Source: Mesaphorura yosii
Taxonomy: Eukaryota > Arthropoda > Collembola > Poduromorpha > Tullbergiidae
Assembly: GCA_009869945.1 (NCBI GenBank)
Contig: WIXG01000001.1
Span: 186,001 to 250,000 of the forward strand
Direction of reading: 5' to 3'
DNA length: 64,000 nucleotides
Below, piece by piece: positions 49,001 to 62,100 of the stretch. Within the stretch, counting starts at the first letter, position 1, and each line of letters begins with the position of its first letter. The translations under genes and the position numbers were made by a program. The notes beneath the pieces were generated by a model. It had not been told where the DNA came from and ran no database searches. It saw nothing but the letters and a program-made list of their open reading frames with translations.

Positions 49001-52000
49001 TAGTGCACTCATCGCCCATCACCTGATTCTACTGCAGCGACTCCGTGGAGTGTGCAGCTTCTTCTCTTGACGCCAGACGCTGCGCCGCGTTGGAGGAAAA
49101 GTGAAAAGATTTCACACAAGAAAAGGTTATAATCTTTAATAAAAAAGTGTAAACGTAAAATATTATTACGGCCAGGGTTGAAAGCACTTCACCCTCGCAC
49201 ATATTTTACAATTTTTCTGCTTTATGATGACAACACTGTAACAGCACAGGGCTCAAGGTGCAGAGTCGAGGCAGTCGAGTGGAGATTCTTCAGCTCGGCT
49301 CATTCCTCTGCCCGTAAATTTGCACTGCTTGTATACAAGCCGCGAGGGTAGGGATAAGAAAAAGCGCAAATTCAAGATGCAAAGTTTAAAATATATATGC
49401 AGGGCATGCTGCAGGGAACATTTCAGCATTGGGCAACATTCTTTATTGATCGCCGATCATTTCTCTTAAGTTTCAGTGAGCAGCAATATTTTTATATTTA
49501 CGCTGCATTACAGTTTGTTAGTTTTTTAAAGTGGAATTCAGACATAATTAAATGCTGATATCATGTCAAATCGGTTCAGGATGGTAGCTTGAGTCTGAAC
49601 AGACGAGAGCAGGAGATAAAAGAACACTTCCCCAGTCTCAGGTTTTTATCCTATCATCTTGTCCGATTCCGCTTTCCCGGGTCGTATTTGTCGTTGGTAT
49701 CGATTGATCATAGGAATTTCCGAGTTTCCGCCACCGAAAAAGCCGTGTATTGTTAAAGCTGGAGGGGAAGATTTGGAATTAAAGACAGCTGCGGGAATCA
49801 AAACAAAAGAGCAGAGCACATGACTTGCAGACTGAATGTTTTGTATCTGCCCTACACGAGATTCCCAAACAATTTTAAGACCAATATATCCGTTTTAATT
49901 CCTCAGACTCTGCCTGGATTTTAGGGCAGATAATTCTCCCCCGCAATAAACCAGAGATGTCAGGATTCGCGAAATGCTCAATTAACAATAAAATAATTTT
50001 ATGTTAAATTGACTTGTGCAATGTTTATTGACTCGTGCTTTCACCGTCGCGTCAGTCGAACTGTTCTGTGCTGTCGCATTGGTTTATCTATTCCTGATCT
50101 CAAGCCAGATTCCAAGTATCCAGATATAATATTATGTGCTGTCCCTCCTCCACTGGGAATCGAGCTGGGGTCGCTTTCCATTCTTGATGCCGTAATTTCA
50201 TTTCAATTTACTTCTCTTTACCATGTTGAACTTTGTATATAGGTTTTCTGACGATTCTGTGTCTATTCACAGCAATAAAGCACGCTTAATGCTCTGTTTT
50301 ACAGGTTAACCCGAAATCAACTAGACGAATTCCAACTCGAGATCTTGTTTATCCAGATTTTTATCTCTGATCCAGTAAAACAAACCCATTTCGTTTCGCT
50401 GTCATTGTTTTATGGACTTCAAGCCAGAGAAAGAGTGAGTTGGCTAAGTCACTCGGGCATCATTTCGACTCCTGCCTCTTTTAATTTCTGACCCAAACAA
50501 TTGATTTCGATTGTTTACTGGACGATCCGCCGCTATTCCTGATCGTCTCATAAAACGGTTACGTTCATACTGCTGCCAGGCTCGGCGCAAATGGTTTTGG
50601 GTCAATCGAATTTCTCTCAATAACCCTTCCCAATTCAAGCTAACCACAAATCGTGCAAGAACAGTCAAACCGAAGTTAATAATACAAAACGTGAAGTCAA
50701 CCACATACGCAGTAATATGAGATAATGAAGCTACTTGTATTTTGATCATGGATCAGCGGCCGCACGCACTTTACGGATAAAATCTGACTCCTGTGTGGAA
50801 TTACAGCACACCACGCACTAAGAAGATGAAGATCGTATCGAGATGAATCAAGAAATGCAAGAAACCCGACCAAAATTACTCTGCTCGACCCCATGAGTGT
50901 AATTCGGACGGGAAAGCAGCCACAGTCAGGGAAAGTCAACCCTGACTAACGTTCGTCCGTTATTGCTATTGCTTTCTTTTCTTGTGGCTGTGGCTGGAAT
51001 TGTTCCTGCAGCATTCAGTTGTTAATAAGCGTAATAGGAAAAGCAAACATCGTGCAACAAGAGTGCATTGGATAAAATTGGAGTCGCTGCGCTTAATGTA
51101 ATGGATCTTTCAAGATATTAAGTCGGAATGTACACATGATCCTGCTTAATGATTCACTTAAGAGACACATTACTTAATGGAAAGATTGTGCGCTACTGTT
51201 CAACAGCAGCGGGTTTACGTAGCGAATAAATGGCTCATGGCTCTCACGTTTTCCTTCATACCTAAATGAATCTTATCAAATTACGGATCTGAACAGGGAA
51301 AGTTGGCTTATTGTCACATCCGAAAAACTGAATTTGCGAGATTCTGATCAACACCGATGGGAATTTTTTATTTTATGAAAAGTACACAATGTGTTTCTTA
51401 TTAGAGTTGTGCTTTTCTGCCTGCGAGTTGTTTCTATTGCAAGCTCCTCAGTTTCAGCCTCACTCATAATTAAGAGCAGATCAGGTATTGCCCATATTTC
51501 AACCCAATGCAATTTACTCGCCTTAGATCGTGATAAGAATAAAAATGCATACAAAACAAACTCATCCCCTTTCTTGATGCACAGTGCACTGCAGTCGCAC
51601 GCAGTGTACGGAAACTTTAAAAGGGGAAATTTTCGGAGCTTCGCTCCAGAGCAAATTCATTTTGCTCACGCAGCGTGCTGAGACCACCGCACCGGATCTA
51701 AAGAGTAAAGTTTAATGTTAATTTTTCGGAAAATTTAACACAGATGGTCTCTGAGGGAGTGTCAATTTACTTTTTTCGTGCTCTGCTACGTTCATTTGTA
51801 ATCTTTGTTGTTCCTTGTACTTTTTGCGCTTGTACTGTGCAAAGACCGTGCTCGCATAAAGTATGCAAAGTGTATAACATTATTAGTACGCATAATAGAA
51901 TGTCAAGTATTCATATTGCCAACATTTTTCCTCTCCTTTGTTTCAAACTTGCACAGGAAGACGCTCAAAGTGAAAGCGCGCTCTGCTTCCTCCGGTTTCT
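46001..52000. other. Gene-free interval, middle part
   Basis: Frames stay below about 105 codons, start and end at random, and carry no motif. GAAAAGTGAAAAG-like purine runs recur (for example near 47710 and 49090). Octamer ATTTGCAT at 48994-49001. Several AATAAA words occur but without an upstream coding sequence. I see nothing that can be named. Confidence 0.5.
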
Positions 52001-52420
52001 GCTTATCCTTTAGTTCTTACGAGTCCTGAGTTTCTAACTTCGACTGAGACCAGCGCCGACGCAGCTCCTTCATAAATATTGCATTGCATTATCCACCATT
52101 GCTGAAATTGCAAGTTTATAAAACGCAGCGCGTGCTGATTACTCATAGATTATAATTACTTAGCATTGTTAATGAATTCTGCTATGCGAGGCGGGTAGCG
52201 AAGCAAGATTAAGATTACGGAATTACGGTGCAGTGCAACAACAATTGGAGAAAGAAAAGCAAAGACAAATGAAATGCAACGCATAAATTAAGAAACCAAA
52301 GCCAGTGGAGTCTGAAAGGATTTAATTCGTGGGCCCGAGTCGTGACGTTCACTTTGCGAAGCAAGCAAAGCGGCTGGTATTCCGGAAAAGAAACTCGGCT
52401 CGGTCCACAAAGTATGCGAA

Positions 52421-52434
52421 ATGCAAATGCAAAT
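52421..52434 (+). promoter_or_regulatory. Overlapping double octamer (POU-type) site
   Basis: ATGCAAATGCAAAT contains two ATGCAAAT octamers sharing two bases. This is the canonical binding word of POU homeodomain factors. The site sits in a gene-free interval, so function is inferred from sequence identity only. Confidence 0.35.
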
Positions 52435-52748
52435 AAACTTGTCTCGTCGTGCTGCTTTCGTTCAAATTCCTACCAATTTTCACCGCCTTAGCTTCGAGTG
52501 GTATCAAGAAACCTTCAGCCGGTTGAAGGATGTGGTCGCTGGTTAAGAGCTGCTTAACAATGTGTTATGCGCCTATAAGCTAAGGCAAAAGGGTTTGTGT
52601 TTGAACGACGACAAAAGAATCAAAGAATTGGATGGGAAGAAATCCTTTACACCACATCGAGACCTCTGCGGCACGAACACGAGTGAATAGGGAAAGCGAA
52701 TGAATGAATGCAGTCTGGATGCATTTTGTTGCAGTGCAATGCAGCAAG

Positions 52749-52800
52749 ACTGCCTGCCTGCCTGTGACTTTCTCCCCTTTCTTTCTTTCTTCTTTTATTC
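52749..52800 (+). repeat. Simple repeats: CCTG run and polypyrimidine tract
   Basis: A run of GCCT units (ACTGCCTGCCTGCCTG) is followed, some 20 bases later, by a CTTT-rich polypyrimidine tract (CTTTCTTTCTTC). Both are short, low-copy microsatellites. Confidence 0.7.
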
Positions 52801-55689
52801 ATACCTTCTTCCTGTTATAAATACAAGATCATAATGGAATTTACTTGTAAAACAAACTCCATTGTCTTGCGCCGCTCGAAGCCGGGCCGAAGCCTAGCTG
52901 GCTGCAGGCGTCTTGAATATTTGTGTTTGTTCTGTGTATGTATATTTGCTTATTATTACATTTTTTAAATTTCTCCATTCCAATGTTGACTCAACTCGAG
53001 TCGAGCTTGAGCTTCAGCAGCAAAGGATGCTATCATAATATTTTTCTCTTTCTTTCCGGGCCGTTTCTTTTCCTCTTATTCGATTCATCCTATAAAGTTG
53101 CACATTGCTGGGCTGCAATGCTTTTTTTATTTCCTCACTGATGCTTGCTGCAGTGTTTTTCTACTTCATGAATTTTGTTATTTATTTATACCAATTTTGT
53201 ACGCTACACGCTTTCTTTTGTTGTGCGCACTTGCAAAGTGTAGCACGGGAATAAATCATTGAAATCGGGTGAAAGGAATATCCCTCATTCTGCCGGATCC
53301 GACAATTACTAGACTGCAATCGGTATCAGTAACAAGAGATTCTACGTCAGATTAGCGCTTAGCAAACGTTTTAGATCACCGGCATCGTTCAACTTCAGGT
53401 CTCACATTCAATCACTCGAATTCGACCCGAAGTCTCTAAGTAAAGAACAGCGTCATTAGAAAGATGTTAGCGATTGTGAATTACACACACCTTCTGTAAA
53501 GATAAGATGTTTCGGAGGTTTGGCCAGGTTTGCCCAGGAATAAATGCTTTCGCCAGAAACGACCGGCTGAAAGTCGCAACCGAAAGTTGTAAGCCTCAAT
53601 TATGATTACGACTCATATACCGCCTCGTGACTTCCCAACCCATCGGCTTGACTTTATGTCTTGTTCTTACTGCCATTGTCTTAATAAATATCCCAAATCT
53701 AATCTTATCGGCTTTATTTGCGTGTGACGTTTGTTAGTCACGCAAAAGTGCAAAAGCAGCAAACTTTGATCTTACGAAGTTGGATACTGAAAAAAGTTGG
53801 TCCATATCATCAACAAAAACAATCTCGTTTCCAATTCCAATATGTGGCTTGGAATGGAAGCGAAGATCACATCGCGTGTTTGGCAATGGCGAGCCGAAGG
53901 ACTTTTGCAATTATTTGAACAAGGGTGGAGAAAAGGCTTAATCAGCTCTTTTTCTACCCTGCAAACACGAACACGAATTGTCATGAAAATGTCCAGCTCG
54001 TATTTCATACTAATGTGGCAGCGTCAGCTCAGCCGCTGCCGTGACAGCATAAAGGATAAAGCCTAGTAAAACTATCAGAGAAGAAGTTCGGAATATTTCA
54101 TTTACTTGACGTAACTTTTACAGCAGTGCTGGAACCACTTGGATTCGATTTCCGGCACCACCCGTGCCAAAGTGTGAGAATGTGACTCACGCTTTCAGTC
54201 ATCCGCGCATCAAAAAGCAAGATATCAGATTTCGCGTCCCGCTAATTAATTACAGCAGTCGGCAAGCAGACCTTCCGAATTCCGACTGCTCGCAACTAAT
54301 AAACCATTATCATTTGTTCAATTCTTTTCCATTAAACGGTATTATAAAAATAGACAAAAGTTTTAGAGGGAGACGAGCGAAGAGATTAAATACCAGAAAC
54401 ATTGGGGCTTGGACACTTTCCGCTGCATTCACTTGCCGATGCGTCGCACTGCTCACAGTGGCACTTATTCCGCTGCAGTAGGCAATCACTTCTTATTACC
54501 AAGCAGTCAAGCTCTCGCCCGGCTCTTTATTTTTACGCGTTTCTGGAAAGCCTTTGTAAAAACAATCTTCGCGTTTCCGCCACCATCAAACCAAAGCTCT
54601 CGGACTCTCACCATGTATTTTTACTGTGCTCGCGCTATAACTATTAAAAGTAAAAGTCGCTCTGAGAACCTAGCCTAGACTTATGCAGCTGCGTGCATTT
54701 TCAAGGCGCTGCACTGCACTGCAATGTTGTGATTGCAATACAAATGAAGGAGGGGAACTTTTGTTCTCTGAATGATGCAAAAAGAACAAATGACGGAGCT
54801 TATTTTCTATGACAAGTTGAATGAGCTTTAGTGCAGCGTCTAGACTGGTCTGGCTTGAAAGTTGCATGAGATTTTTTCAGTCAGGCCCGTACCGTCACGC
54901 TCAAAGTTTGCTTCTCCACGCTGAGTCTAACATGTACGCGCACATTACTTAATTACATCTTGCATTGTGGGAGAGCAAAAACAATCCAATTTGTACAAAA
55001 GTTAATATAGTAGCACCAGCATCCGGCATCACGCACCCTCCGAGTGAAGAAGAAAGCTCTAGCCCAAGTCAAGTCAGTCGAAATTCAAAGATTCATTCTA
55101 CGCACGCAACCACGCATCAGCACCAGCGACCGGCAAGGCTAGGCCGCGGAAGCGGAAGAGAAGCCAGTTTGTACACGGTAGTAAGCCTAATGTCATTAAT
55201 TAAGAAATATAATATAATTTAAGACTTTGTGAATGACATTGCTTACTTACCGGGGCCATCGTGACCGTAATGTCGTAATACGTTTTTAATAAAGTGACAA
55301 CCAATAATTGGATATTTATGATGACAAGAATTTACGCTGTCTACCGCGCTAAGTTGTGCTCCCTGTGCGGCGTCTCTCGTGTATACAAATAAATATGTAA
55401 TAATAACCGTTATAAGGCGGAGGGAGTTGGGACGGATCCAAAAGGAAAGGCAAGCGCTTAGTTTTATGGCTGCGGCTTCTGCACTGTTTGATGCACAAAA
55501 TTATCATTGAATTATTCAGCCACGTTGTAAGGAGTGCAGCAAGTACGAGTACTTTCGGGTGCTGGGACTTTCTCCATCGAGTGTCGTCTTCTGTTCTGCC
55601 TGCCGCTTTTCCAGCATTCACGTCAAGTTGATCTCGTAAAAGTCAAGAGACACACACGTAGCACGCACTGGCATGGCAGAAGAATAAAA

Positions 55690-55727
55690 GTATTATGGAA
55701 ATTATTCATTGTATTATGGAAATTACT
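55690..55727 (+). repeat. Two-copy 21-nt direct repeat
   Basis: GTATTATGGAAATTA occurs at 55690 and again at 55711, with a few bases between, giving a short tandem duplication in non-coding sequence. Confidence 0.7.
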
Positions 55728-56490
55728 GGCAACAAGGAGGAAATGGGCCGGAAATCCTTATTCGTTCCTGTTTAACATTTTTATCTGAGCTGGCTTCCGC
55801 TTCCTCGTGTCTCGCTCATCCAAGCACTTAACCATTTTAAATGTTCCTCTCATGCATGAATGAACGCAATGTCTTACGTGACTTCCAAAACTCTTGCTAC
55901 TTCAGCCAAATCTGTTTCAGTGTTGCTCGTCGAATGTCAACCTGAAGCTCTTGCAGTCAATAACGTTGAGAATGACAGTAATTACACGTTCGATGCGTGA
56001 TCAATTATCATAATTCCATGTCCTTGTTATAAGTATAAGTACGAAATATCGATAAAACCTTCATGAAATCTGAAACGTGCCAGCACAGCGCCTTGAAAAT
56101 ACCTGAGTCCAGCTACTTCGAGTTGCCTCGAGTCGAGTGTCAAAGTTGTAAGTGTTTGTCTGTCACTGTCATAAGCCCCAATTTAATGCATGTGAATGAC
56201 AAAAGTGGTGTTCGAAGAGGAACCTGATCCAAATCCATGTGAAACAGTTGCGACGTGTACTGTTGCATTTATTAGGACTTTGTACATGCAATCTACAATC
56301 AGACAAAGTGACAGATCAAAAAAGTCAATGTCACGCATGTACAAACCGGGCCAATTTATAATATCTTTCATCCCCTACTGTTGCTGCACGCAAGATGTAT
56401 TGTTGTCAATTTATTTCCAGAAGACTGACTGCTGGCGTTGTTGTCGGGTCGCACTTCGCTGAATCCAACACTGCAGAGCGGAGTGCAGCG

Positions 56491-56520
56491 GAGGGAGAAA
56501 GGAAGAAAGGAAGAAAGCGA
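56491..56520 (+). repeat. Purine microsatellite (GGAAGAAA)n
   Basis: A nearly pure purine run containing about two and a half copies of GGAAGAAA. No neighbouring gene. Confidence 0.7.
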
Positions 56521-57889
56521 GTCGAATGAGGGTGAACAGTGAACACGAAATTGAGGCTGAAGAAAAATGACACTTCTTATCAATCTGTGACTATACATTC
56601 TAGGACCAAGATCACAGAATACAGAATCACGAGCCGGATTTGATAAAACGCCTGAAAGAAAACGTGTCTCCAGATTTTCAATTTAATGACCTTTGCTTTC
56701 TCCCATTTCCCAAGATCTTGACTCGAGTTTAAAATCTAGAACCCCATTCTTTTTCTTGCCAAATCCAAATAGAGTCCTGACCCTCAATTATTTGAGTACT
56801 GCGGGCATTTCCTGAATTTCCCCTGTTATTTTTGGACAACGGATATTTGAAATAATCGCTGGTCAGAAACTCTAAAATTATGCCTTCAGGCTAGTACATG
56901 AAGCAGGATAAATGAATTGCAGGCGGACGAGACGGTTCAAAGAATGGTCAACATACACAAAATGAGCAAAAGCGTTCTTGGTTACATCTGGTAATGGCAC
57001 TTTATTAAATCCTTATATTTCCAAGAGATTGACCGGAGAAGTTGTTTGTGTTCAATCCCGGAGCGTGTATGTATATCAATTTTCTTTATAATTAAGCGGT
57101 CTAAAAATTGCAAGGGTGGAACACTATGGATTATGACTCCAACAGAAAAGAATAGCCAGGACTGCTCGCTCTCCACTTCATTGCACTTTTGATGCGATTG
57201 GATAAAACGATACAGGTCCTGAGCATATGCACTTTATATTGCTCTCTCTTTTATGGATGTGATGTTATGTTGCACAACAATAAAGTGCCTTCTTGAGCTT
57301 CTTGATTCTTTGACTCTCACCACTTCTTCGGGTTTAGTTATTCTGTCGTTGTTGTCGTCGTACGGTGTGCGGTAAAGATGCACATCAACAGACTCCTAAT
57401 ACGCTTTTGTGACTCATCAAACTTTTTACGACGCAGTGGAACTTCATTGCTTTCTCCTCCTGCAAGGCGTTGGCGTATGTACATGTCGTCACCGACTCCA
57501 GCATCCAATTTCATAAAGTCTGAAAGACCAACGCAGAGACAAAGGGGCGCAGCCGAAGATTTATGTCTGAAGATAAAATTTAATAACTGCCCCGATCCCG
57601 AGTCAAGTCAATACCATAACTCCATGTTATGTTATGCAGGGGCAGGGTCAGATGCTTCTTCGCTGAATATTTCATGTGAGTGAACCTCTTCCCGGATACT
57701 CTACCCTACTTCATAATCCCAACTTCGACAAATTCTCAACCAAAACCAATTTATTAGGCTAAAGAAACAACATTTGAAGCAGTAAGGTGGTTGGTCTACA
57801 ATTGCATAAGTAATTTCTACATATCATTTTGTGAAACAAGAAAGAACAAGTCATAATTATGAAAAGAAACCGAAATCCATCAGTCCACC

Positions 57890-59141
57890 TCACTCGTAAG
57901 TGGTCATTCCGTCTAAATTAACATCAGTTGTAATCTGAGTCAATAAATCAGAGAGCTTTGTTTTCAAGGATCCAATTCCGTTGAGAATGATGTTCTCCGG
58001 ACGAAGTGATCCGCTGGTTTCAACATCAAACATGAACTTGCGGGGTACACCATCTCCATCATATGGAGCCTGATCTACAAGTGTGATTTTAATAAAACTT
58101 TATCATATTCGTACACCTGTGATTAATTCCTGATTCATGCTTACATTCGCCCTCGCCCAATTCAGAGTATTCACTCTTTGACCATTCTTCCGGCTTCGGA
58201 AACAAAGTATGACGAAGAGCATTGTCTGGATCATATTCAAACGCTATTCCAGTTGCAGGGCTCCATTTTGCATGCTCTTTACCACAGCCTTTCTTTGCGT
58301 AAGCTTTTAGCTTTAGTTCTTGATTTCGGCGCAGTTTTGTGATGAGAATGTCTGAAAGAAAGACATAGATGGAAGTTAAAAGGAGAAACTGAAAGATGTT
58401 CGAAAGTTCTGACACAGGATCTAAATTTCCATACTAATCTGAACTGGTGTCGTTCAATACCTTGGGAATCAGCCTCAGTTTCAATGGTTGCTTCTGCTCG
58501 GTCATCATTTTTTAGTGGTTGAACGCGATGGTCCGACGACATCAAGTCAGCCGATGTTACAACTCTAGTAAGCTCTCCAGCGCTTTCATCACCTGAATCA
58601 GAATTATAAAATACACTTCTTACACTGGGATAATTACTAAAATACTAACAAGTATGGTACACTCTTACAGCATACATCCAAGTTAAATTCCACACTACAC
58701 AAATGACAGAAGTCGTCACACTCACAGTCCTTAGGAGAAAGAACAATAATTAAATTCTCAGCTGATACTTTGATTCGATGGTCTAAGAACTTGCCCGATT
58801 ATATTTCATTTCGTGAATGACTTGATCAGATGTCAATGGGATTAGTCCAATTCTGTGCGCAATGAACTCGTCACTCAATACAGTACTATTCTTCTCAAAC
58901 TGGACCCAGTCGATTGCCATTGTTGGTGTTTCGGCAATAAAGACTCTTCGCAATCCATTTGCAACACTACAAAAATGAAGCATGGAATTAATTATTATTC
59001 TACAAATAAATCCTAAGCTTATACACTCTATTGTCAAGTTACAATTATAGCTCACCTGAGATCAGTGTCTTGGATTGTAAACTTAATGTTTTCACGAGTC
59101 AGATCGGTGATTGTAATGTCAGGTTGATTTGCATAAGGCAT
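57890..59141 (-). CDS. POLR2C: DNA-directed RNA polymerase II subunit RPB3
   Basis: Core assembly subunit of RNA polymerase II; with RPB11 it forms the alpha-like heterodimer that nucleates the enzyme. Exons: 59056-59141, 58795-58966, 58669-58729, 58461-58592, 58145-58351, 57890-58074 (280 aa; human 275). It begins [18 protein letters not shown]. The alpha-motif region is [20 protein letters not shown], then [13 protein letters not shown]. The zinc loop [10 protein letters not shown] keeps the four cysteines of the family. [38 protein letters not shown] and [11 protein letters not shown] follow. Intron 2 (58730-58794) has a GC donor: the junction [11 protein letters not shown] fits the family exactly, and the nearest GT would lead to a stop. 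The short fourth exon is divergent and polar. It is an intact single-copy-type housekeeping gene. Confidence 0.97.
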
Positions 59142-62100
59142 ATTCAATCAAGATTCTGAGCACAAGCAATATGAGAGATTACCTGTTTATGAAGCAATTG
59201 AATAATAAATTGACAAGATAACCAGTCACAAGCATCACCGTCATTCCAAAAGAAACTTGCAGTTACGATAATGTTAATCTTACGAGCCGGGTTTTCCTGT
59301 TAGTTTTCGGTCGTGGTCGAAGTTTTCTCGATACACCTAACCAGACTTCATCAATGTAATTTATTAACTACTAATTATATACCCAGCCAGCGAAATTAAA
59401 TATATTCCGCCAGTCCGACGTCCAAAGTCAATCAAAGACCTGATTCAATTGACGCCCACCACAATCCACTGTACGTAAATGAGACACATGAGAGAGAGAG
59501 ATGAGATGCTGCTTGGCAAAGTGTCAACTGCGGTACATGACTTCAAAACCTCTGTTTCTAAAGTAATATCGTCTAAATACGTAGCACACCAGCACAAGTT
59601 AGAGCGAAGGTAGCATGTGCTTGTCCTTTAGCCGTATGGTATTGCATATTGCTGATTGCGGAAAGCTGGTATGCTATCTGAAGAAATTATTGCATGTGGT
59701 CATCGTCACGCATTATTCTTTGTTCAAAATGAATGGAGTACAATTTTAATAATTTACTGCACTGCATATGCATGTTTGATTGACGAAGGTCTTTTCTGGT
59801 CGAAGTCAAGATGGCCAATGATATCCATCTCTGAGGAGAGTAGCCAGACGGTTTCCGGCACCAAGTTTCAGCATGTTCTTAAATTACCAGGTCGCAGAAT
59901 TTCCTTAGGAAGTTATTTAACTCAGAATTATGCAATTAGTTTGCTCAGAGTAAATTAAAAGAAATTACGAGCACGACAAAAGAGTTGACTGCCGTCTATT
60001 TTTGTTCTAATGTACTTTTTGTCAGAGCCGAGAAGTCATTAAGCACGATTACACACTACGGAGTGCCGCAGTAGTTACAAAAAGTCACTTGGAGCCTCCT
60101 TGATTGTACGTGAAGAAAGAAAAACCATAAAAAGAAACTAATTTCAACTCTTTATTTCTCTAAATGGTTATTATGTTCATCTGCTGTTTACAATCACATA
60201 AAGTATACAAAGTAGAAACAAATTCAATTTAATTTAAATTACGACGATTTAATGTAGGTTCCACTGTGCTCTATCGAGGTGCAGCTGCAACTTCCTCTGG
60301 TAGGAGATGAAATGGAAAATGGATTCTGTAATTCGACGAGCACACTAAATCTGAACTGAGCAAGACACTCCATAATGACTGCCTGCCTGTTCGAAATGAT
60401 GCGAATATTTCTTCATCAACGAGCATTTCTCAACTCGTCCATATTTTGAATCTTCCAGTTTTCTAGAGTATCGAAAACAAATTACTTCTTTCACGAGCAG
60501 GTTTGATTCCTTCACGTAAATGAGAGGCTCTCGCATTGATTCTTTGATCACCCAGATCTCACGATGTCGAATATGAATGCCTCAGCTGGCATTAAGTGAC
60601 ATTAATGATTTCTCATTCACCATCCGCGTTTTATGAAAGAAAATTGAATCCTGCAAAGCACGAGACTGGGTCTGGAACACGTGCACGCCACAGTCGCAAT
60701 GGCATTACTGTTAAGAAAGAAAGATATTTGAAATTGAAAGTTTCTGCGAGCTGGCTGATGAAAAATATATAAAAGAATCCATTTAATGCGTCTTAGCCCG
60801 ACGACGACTGCGAAGAAAGCAGCACGGTCGCCATATGGCGCGCCATTATTCCAATTTGGAGAAATAAAGAGCGCAAGTGAGAGACAAAGTTGCGCGTTGT
60901 GCGCGGCAGAACTAATAACGGAATTGGAGCAAAGAAGCAGCGGCAGAATCAGAGAAATAATTTTATCTCAATGAGAAAGTGGAAGTCATCAGTACGGTGC
61001 AAGTACAAACACGCAAAATCAGCAGCGTAAATAAGAACTCTGGGCACGGCATGGCACAGGCTTTCGTTTTCTAATTTTTCAATTTGGAAAAGTGCTCGAT
61101 ATTATTTAGGCCAAATATGGACCGTGGACGAATCGAATCCGTGGCATCTTGTTGAAAGTTTTGTCAGATCAAGTCTTAAGCGAAATTCTAGACAAAGTTT
61201 TCCGAGCTTTCCCGCGGTGAAGTCTTGGAAGGCAGGGATAGAAAAGTAAATGTCACAAACATAGAATTCTACTTTTAACGAGCAACTCCTCTCTTTCTCC
61301 GATTGAGACTAGAACCCAGAAGAGTGCATCTACAGCTTGGACTCGCACTTCAAAGCTGGTGGCTGGTCGGTCATCAATTTCCACTTTCTCGAAAGAAGTA
61401 GAAACTCCCACCGACGGCGACGGCGTTTCTTTGCATTTGACTCCAAGTGGATACCTTGCGGTGAGTTGGAAAGACAAAAGACACACGTCCGCTTGAATCC
61501 CACTTTCACTAGTTCAAAGTTCACATTCATCAGTGTGGCACTGCCAGAACATCAGAGCTGCGTTCGTCGAACGTCTTGCGGCCTTCTCTGATCTTTTCAC
61601 TAGAAGAAGAGGAAAATCTTGACTACTGACGGACGGTTTCATGAACTTGACATCTTGATTTCATTTGGCGACTTGCCTCTCTACTTCAAAGAACGTGTGC
61701 GGATTCGGCGAGTTTCTTTCAAGTATTTCGGACCAATCAAACGAAATTAAAAGTTCAAGCCCAAGAGTTCCATTGCGCGATCCAGCACAGGACAACTTTT
61801 GAGAGATTGGAATTGCTTTTTAGTTTGCGTGTATCGAAAGCAAACTGCAAATTACGCGAAAACAGCCAACACGTAAAAAGCCATCAAACATTGATGCTTC
61901 GCCTTCGGCCAGCAGTCATAAAACTTGAGATCATAAATTACGAGCGCCCATAATTTCCCAATATCTCACCTTTTACGAGCGTATTTAGCACCATTTTGTG
62001 CGCTGGTCTTATCTTTGGTCTTCGGTACTTTGACCGTAAAATTCGTCCACCATTCTTTATGATTTACGTGTGGTGGTGCGAGCAAATACGAGAATAGCAC

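Larger units (their letters stand above)
52001..57889. other. Gene-free interval, last part
   Basis: No gene. The sequence is rich in TGCA-centred words (for example TGCAGTGCAATGCAGCAAG near 52732-52750 and CGCTGCACTGCACTGCAATG near 54706-54725). A double overlapping octamer lies at 52421-52434. Short simple repeats are listed separately. The last 140 bp belong to the RPB3 3'UTR, with minus-strand AATAAA at 57750-57755. Confidence 0.5.

Noticed and set aside
39831-57889. Transposon or retrovirus-like elements in the gene-free interval
   Set aside because: No reverse-transcriptase, integrase or transposase motif and no long terminal or inverted repeats were found by reading.
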